Source: Oscheius tipulae | Taxonomy: Eukaryota; Nematoda; Chromadorea; Rhabditida; Rhabditidae | Direction: 5' to 3' | DNA: 64,000 nucleotides | Assembly (NCBI GenBank): GCA_037178975.1 | Contig: JASJZH010000002.1 | Span: 4,216,001 to 4,280,000 of the forward strand | Part shown: piece by piece, positions 59,611 through 64,000 of the stretch | How the letters are laid out: each line of letters starts with the position of its first letter | Position numbering within the stretch: the stretch's first letter is position 1 | Notes under the pieces: model-generated | Database searches by the model: none | Told to the model about the DNA's origin: nothing | The model's input: the letters and a program-made list of their open reading frames with translations, nothing else | Position numbers and translations under genes: made by a program

Positions 59611-62162
59611 ATGCCGATGCACGGTGGAATGCCCCGCAACCTGTCATCTACTAAGGTGGCCAAAGCGATTGCAGGGGAAGAACTCGAAGAGGCCGAGGTT
59701 TGTTTACATCTTTCCACATCTGACTAACTACTCGATGCCCTTTGCAAAGAGGCTGCGCGTCCAGACCATTCTTGCAAAATCCTCACTTGTCCGCGCCGCG
59801 AGTGAGGATTTTGTTGACCAGCTGTTGTAGTGTCGTTGACACTACTCGCCCGTTTTTGGGTACGATCCGTCCCATAACAACATTATCCATATAAACTACT
59901 GTATTGATTGTCTTCTTTTCTAGGTGCTCCCAATGGACGAAGGACAGACGGCTCGAGAGGAAGGACGCTTCGTTTTTGAGTGCGCCTGGGAGGTTGCCAA
60001 CAAGGTGATCAATGTGTTTATGTTCCAATAGCGGGCTTCTGTTCAGGTCGGAGGTATCTACACCGTGCTGAGGTCAAAAGCTCAGGTGAGCACGGAGGAG
60101 CTCGGTGACCAGTACTGCATGTTTGGACCGATGAAAGACGATCGCTGGAGGCTCGAGGTGGAGCAGATTGAACCGGAAAATCGAACCATCAGAGCGGCGA
60201 TTAAGAAGTTCCACAAGGACGGATTCAGAGTCAGTTCATGCTTTGTTTCTGTAGTAGTTTGTTGTTTCAGTGTACCTATGGCCGCTGGCTGATCGAAGGC
60301 TACCCCAAGGTCATACTTTTCGATCTCGGATCTGGAGCGCCGAAGATGGACGAATGGAAGCATGAGCTTTACGAGAGGCGAGCTCTTTTGATCCGTTTCC
60401 CCAAGAACTTCGATCGTTGCTTATGTTCAATAATTCGTTTCAGATGCAAAATCGGAATTCCATTTGAAGATGTCGAGTCGAACGATGCCGTCCTTCTCGG
60501 TTTCATGGTAGCCATCTTCCTCCGCCACTTCCGCGAATCAGTCTCCGCCTATCAGCCTCTTGTCGTGGCCCAATTTCACGAATGGCAGGCAGGAGTCGGT
60601 CTTCTGATGACCCGACTTTGGAAGGTCGATGTTGCTACCGTCTACACGACTCATGCCACCCTGCTTGGACGACATCTGTGTGCCGGAGGATGTGATCTCT
60701 ACAACAATTTGGGCAACTTCAATCTCGACGAGGAGGCTGGAAAACGAAGGGTTGGTTATTTTTTTTTACAGATATTTCATATGGGGTTTTGTTCAGATTT
60801 ACCATCAATACTGCCTCGAGCGAGCTGCCTGTCAATCCTCGCACATCTTCACGACCGTCTCCGAAATCACCGGTCTCGAAGCGGAGCATCTTCTCAAGAG
60901 AAAGCCGGACATTCTCACGCCGAATGGACTCAACGTCAAGCAGTTTGCAGCTCTTCACGAGTTCCAGAATCTCCACTCGTTGGCCAAGGAGAAGATCAAT
61001 AACTTTGTGCGCGGACATTTCCACGGCCATCTGAACTTCGATCTCGACAAGACGCTCTACTTCTTCACCGCCGGCCGCTACGAGTTCTCGAACAAGGGAG
61101 GCGATATGTTTATCGAGTCGCTTGCCAAGCTGAACCACTACCTGAAGACGACAAACGATCCAAGACACCAGGATGTGACTGTGGTGGCCTTCATCATCTA
61201 TCCAGCTCCGTCCAACTCCTTCAATGTGGAATCTCTCCGAGGACAAGCTGTTACCAAACAGCTCAAGGAGGCTGTCGACAAAATCAAGGTTCGTTGGAGT
61301 TCTGTTTCTCAACAATTTCCAGGAAAACGTTGCCCAGCGAATTTACGAGACCTGTCTACAAGGACGTCTTCCCGATCCGTACGACCTGCTCGACGCGACG
61401 GAGAAAATACAGCTGAAACGATGTATCATGGCCACACAGAAGCACGATCTACCGCCCATTTGCACTCATAACATGGTCAATCCAAATGATCAGGTTTATC
61501 TTGCCAATAGCTCTTTTGACATTAAATCTCAGGTGCTGGCTGCTCTCCGTCGATGCCGTCTTCTCAATGACGATTCGGACCGCGTCAAGATCGTCTTCCA
61601 TCCGGAGTTCCTCTCGTCCGTTTCTCCATTGATCGGCCTCGACTACGAAGATTTCGTTCGCGGATGTCATCTCGGAGTCTTCCCATCATACTACGAGCCC
61701 TGGGGCTACACACCGGCCGAATGCACCGTCATGGGAATTCCGTCCGTCTCTACAAATCTTAGCGGGTTCGGATGTTTCATGGAGGAAGCTCTGGAGCGAA
61801 AGAACGACGAATATGGAATCTACGTGGTGGACAGACGCTTCCAGGGAGTTGAGGGATCCGTTGAACAACTAGCTCATCTCATGTTAGTTTTTTGTACTTT
61901 TCACCGAGCAATGGAATTTAGGTACGATTTTTGCGGAATGTCCCGAAGACAAAGGATTATTCAACGTAACAGGACCGAACGGCTGTCGGAGCTCCTGGAC
62001 TGGAAGAAGCTCGGAGTTTTCTACAGAAAAGCTCGTCGAATGGCCTTGGAAGCACAGCATCCGGAGATCGAAAAGATCATCGAGGAGAACGAGGGAAATG
62101 TTCCGTCTTTGGCCACCAGTCGTCGTCCCAGCTTCCATTCGTCTTCTGAGGAGGAAGATTAG
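59611..62162 (+). CDS. gys: Glycogen synthase (GT3 family)
   Basis: Transfers glucose from UDP-glucose to growing glycogen in the cytosol. Blocks in order: [20 protein letters not shown] (nucleotide-binding), [123 protein letters not shown], and the catalytic [19 protein letters not shown] with the two glutamates of the E-x7-E motif. The arginine cluster [19 protein letters not shown] is the glucose-6-phosphate sensing helix. The C terminus is short and ends [13 protein letters not shown], retaining an RRPS phosphorylation-type site. The stop is at 62160-62162. A 226-nt intron near the start contains two hairpins. Very secure. Confidence 0.97.
59776..59850. repeat. Two hairpin-forming inverted repeats in the first glycogen synthase intron
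   Basis: AAAATCCTCACT pairs exactly with AGTGAGGATTTT across about 14 nt at 59777-59813. Just downstream, GTAGTGTC and GACACTAC form a second stem around a 3-nt loop at about 59827-59845. Both lie in an intron longer than the local norm. Confidence 0.7.
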
Positions 62163-62341
62163 TTCCAAAATTCTATTTCTAGTATACATTTAGCCTTACC
62201 CACCTAGGTTTTTCTCCCAATTTGTTCACGTTTTTCATAGTGCCATTCACTCTCATTTTCTCATTTTGTCTGCCATTTTAACACGTGTTTTAATAACTAA
62301 TTGTATGTTTTACGGTGCTCAAATCCGGTCAGAGTTTTACG

Positions 62342-62347
62342 AATAAA
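62342..62347 (+). terminator. Polyadenylation signal AATAAA
   Basis: A canonical AATAAA 180 nt after the glycogen synthase stop codon. The sequence between has no frame. Confidence 0.5.
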
Positions 62348-62470
62348 ATACATTCTCAGCTCGATGAATGGGTTGTGAGGGAACGAACGTTGCAAGTCTT
62401 TTCAGACTTTACAACCGGCCTTGTAAACGTGCACGTCGAACACTGGTGCCTATTTGACTTGGCTCGAGGC

Positions 62471-62478
62471 TATAAAAG
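62471..62478 (+). promoter_or_regulatory. TATA box
   Basis: TATAAAAG lies 38 nt upstream of the ATG at 62509, in the context GAGGCTATAAAAGAATTC. The spacing suits a short 5' UTR. Confidence 0.55.
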
Positions 62479-62508
62479 AATTCTCTTGCCAAGGAATTGC
62501 ACCCGAAA

Positions 62509-63469
62509 ATGATTCTCTACTTTCTCCTCGTGATTTCAACTGCTTCTGCTTGTAGTGGCGGCAGTTCCGACCTCTATCAGTACATCAAGACTCCAACATT
62601 CACAATGAACATTTCTCCGCCAATCAGCTGGACGTTCTTCCCAGTCAAACCAAGCGACGCCGCGAATACTGTCGCCTGGTTCTTTGTCGGACAGTCCAAT
62701 ACTTCGGTACAGGCAAATCAGTTCGCCACGGCGGAGATCATCGCCTGTGTGAGTTTTTCTCACTACCGTATTTTTTCTAATATAAGCACTCCCTTATATA
62801 AGAAATATCCAATTACCTAGTCAAAAAAAGTCGGCTTGCCCCCGAAAATCGCGAATACGTAAATGCGTATTTCTTACGTAAGGGGGTGCTTATATTAGAG
62901 CTTTTACGATAGTTTAGCTGATTTTGAAAAAAGTTTTATTAAAAGTAAGGAACAATGAAGATAGGTGGTAGTCGAGCCCAAAAAGTGACCAATAACCTGA
63001 ACCTCTAAGTAACCACAGCCCTCTGATTCCGATGCTTCAATAGCCACCTCACTAGTTCTCCCACAAAAACATTTCTTTTAGATGACGGAGGCGCTGATTG
63101 AGGCCAATCTGCCAGTGCAAGGAGTCACAATAACCGAGAACTACAATGCTTTCCAGGTTCAGTTGCCCTTCACATATAAAGACAAAGATGTAGGTAGAGA
63201 ACCCGGCAGCTCTAACGACAGGAGTAGCTCCTCTATACGGAAAGGTCGAAGGAGGAGCTCTGACGCAGACAGCTACAGCACCAATTGCCCCAGCTACTAT
63301 CTTCCTATGGGCTCCATTCTCGACTCCAGTTCAAGTCCAAATACAGAACTCGATCGGAGCCACTCTCTACACCTGGAATATTGTGAAGAACGTCTTCATG
63401 GAACGACTCATGTTGAGTTTTGGAGCCCGATTCGCCAATGATATTGTGGTCACAGGGACGAGTACCTAA
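62509..63469 (+). CDS. Small secreted protein, family unknown
   Basis: Three exons give about 185 residues. The signal peptide MILYFLLVISTASA precedes CSGGSSDLYQYIKTPTF. Later blocks are ISWTFFPVKPSDAANTVAWF, TEALIEANLPVQGVTI, GVAPLYGKVEGGALTQTA, PATIFLWAPFSTPVQVQI and NSIGATLYTWNIVKNVF. The end is FANDIVVTGTST at 63469. Alternating hydrophobic residues suggest a beta-rich secreted fold. An intron of 37 nt after NAFQ is typical; the first intron (62749-63081, 333 nt) is swollen by a miniature inverted-repeat element. A TATA box lies just upstream. The protein is likely extracellular; no homologue recognised. Confidence 0.7.
62777..62898. mobile_element. Miniature inverted-repeat element inside an intron
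   Basis: 122 bp. The left end CTAATATAAGCACTCCCTTA and the right end, read on the minus strand, CTAATATAAGCACCCCCTTA differ by a single base over 20 nt, and the similarity extends about 10 nt further inwards (TATAAGAAAT against CGTAAGAAAT). It has no coding capacity and lies wholly within the first intron of the secreted-protein gene. Confidence 0.8.
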
Positions 63470-63583
63470 CCTCTCACAGATTTATTATATTATACTCTTG
63501 TATGTACACATAAACGAGTCGAAATAGGCTGGGGGCAAGAGTGAGAAGAAGGAAAGGGGCTACCCATTGCTGATAAGATTGGA

Positions 63584-64000
63584 TCACACGTAAGAGACGT
63601 CGTGGTCAGTGCCCGGAAAGAGGTCTCCGGCCGAAGGAAGAGACAGAATCTGTTCGTGGGATAAGGATCGACGAGAGGACGAAGAGGAGGTGTAGTCCTT
63701 GTGAGACTGACGTCTCGTGATGCGAGAGTTGCTATGCCCATCCACGAAGATTTGACACTGAATCGAATTTGTTTGAGAGGTCATGTGACCAAATACCTTA
63801 GCAATGTCGAGAGTCACATCGCCCGGAGACTTGTCTCCTGACTGTTTCTGTGCTCCCACAGAGACGAAAGTCCTCTCACTGCCCGGATTGATGATAATCG
63901 AAGTCGTATATGATCTTCTCTGGTCCCGTTTCGTCCTTCTCCGAGGTCTCTCCTCGGGACTACTGTTCCATGAACCGTTACTCTCTTTCTCCTGAGACAG
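63584..64000 (-). CDS. 3' end of a gene entering from the right edge, product unknown
   Basis: At least two exons joined by a 39-nt intron (63759-63797). The visible part is polar: PEERPRRRTKRDQRRSYTTS, IIINPGSERTFVSVGAQKQS, GDVTLDIAK, CQIFVDGHSNSRITRRQS and YTSSSSSRRSLSHEQILSLP, ending GTDHDVSYV at 63584. The serine- and arginine-rich composition suggests a cytoplasmic tail or a nuclear protein. The rest lies outside the window, so no function can be given. It converges on the secreted-protein gene, with stops 114 nt apart. Confidence 0.6.
   Translation of the reverse strand: MSQEKESNGSWNSSPEERPRRRTKRDQRRSYTTSIIINPGSERTFVSVGAQKQSGDKSPGDVTLDIAKVFGHMTSQTNSIQCQIFVDGHSNSRITRRQSHKDYTSSSSSRRSLSHEQILSLPSAGDLFPGTDHDVSYV

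Noticed and set aside
1-64000. CRISPR arrays, bacterial operons, rRNA genes or integrated viral genes
   Set aside because: No regularly spaced repeats, no ribosomal RNA sequence and no polymerase, capsid or integrase motifs were seen; the intron pattern is eukaryotic.

Overview
The window looks like nuclear DNA from a compact metazoan genome, most likely a nematode. Genes are split by very short GT-AG introns, many only 30-45 nt, with acceptors of the form TTTTCAG. Several start codons sit 2-15 nt downstream of an unpaired acceptor-like site, as expected where a spliced leader is trans-spliced onto the mRNA. The bestrophin resembles nematode bestrophins more than fly or vertebrate ones. The clade cannot be fixed from sequence alone. 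All gene models were built by hand, by joining exons across GT-AG introns so that reading frame and family resemblance are kept. First exons and some ends are uncertain, and no database search was run.

Layout. Positions 1-13 kb hold a bestrophin chloride channel and an SLC22-type organic cation transporter (+). On the minus strand, in transcription order, follow a two-pore potassium channel and two paralogous genes of an unrecognised family, closely spaced and possibly one operon. Positions 13-18.2 kb are a gene-poor stretch. Positions 18-36 kb hold a small lysine-rich membrane protein, cystinosin, VPS35L, a large helical protein with weak FANCD2 resemblance, a protein with repeated DSFD motifs, an HTATIP2-like oxidoreductase and CNOT2. 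Positions 37-45.7 kb hold a Golgi-type coiled-coil membrane protein with a forkhead gene nested antisense in its large intron, a small membrane protein, a Ly6/mucin-type GPI-anchored protein and a GM2-activator-like lipid-binding protein. Positions 47-48.6 kb hold an unidentified helical protein, followed by a gap of about 2.7 kb. Positions 51-64 kb hold a four-pass membrane protein, RER1, TBL2, HSDL2, glycogen synthase, a small secreted protein and the 3' end of another gene.

The genes do not form one pathway. Many are conserved housekeeping genes of membrane traffic (VPS35L, RER1, Golgi coiled coil), lysosomes (cystinosin, GM2A-like), metabolism (glycogen synthase, HSDL2) and mRNA decay (CNOT2), mixed with channels and transporters. 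A recurring pattern is that introns are tiny unless they carry a dispersed repeat. Related repeats nearly fill a 604-nt intron of the DSFD gene and occupy an 856-nt intron of the forkhead gene. A Tigger/pogo-like miniature element lies at an intron start of the Ly6/mucin gene, and another miniature inverted-repeat element enlarges an intron of the last complete gene.
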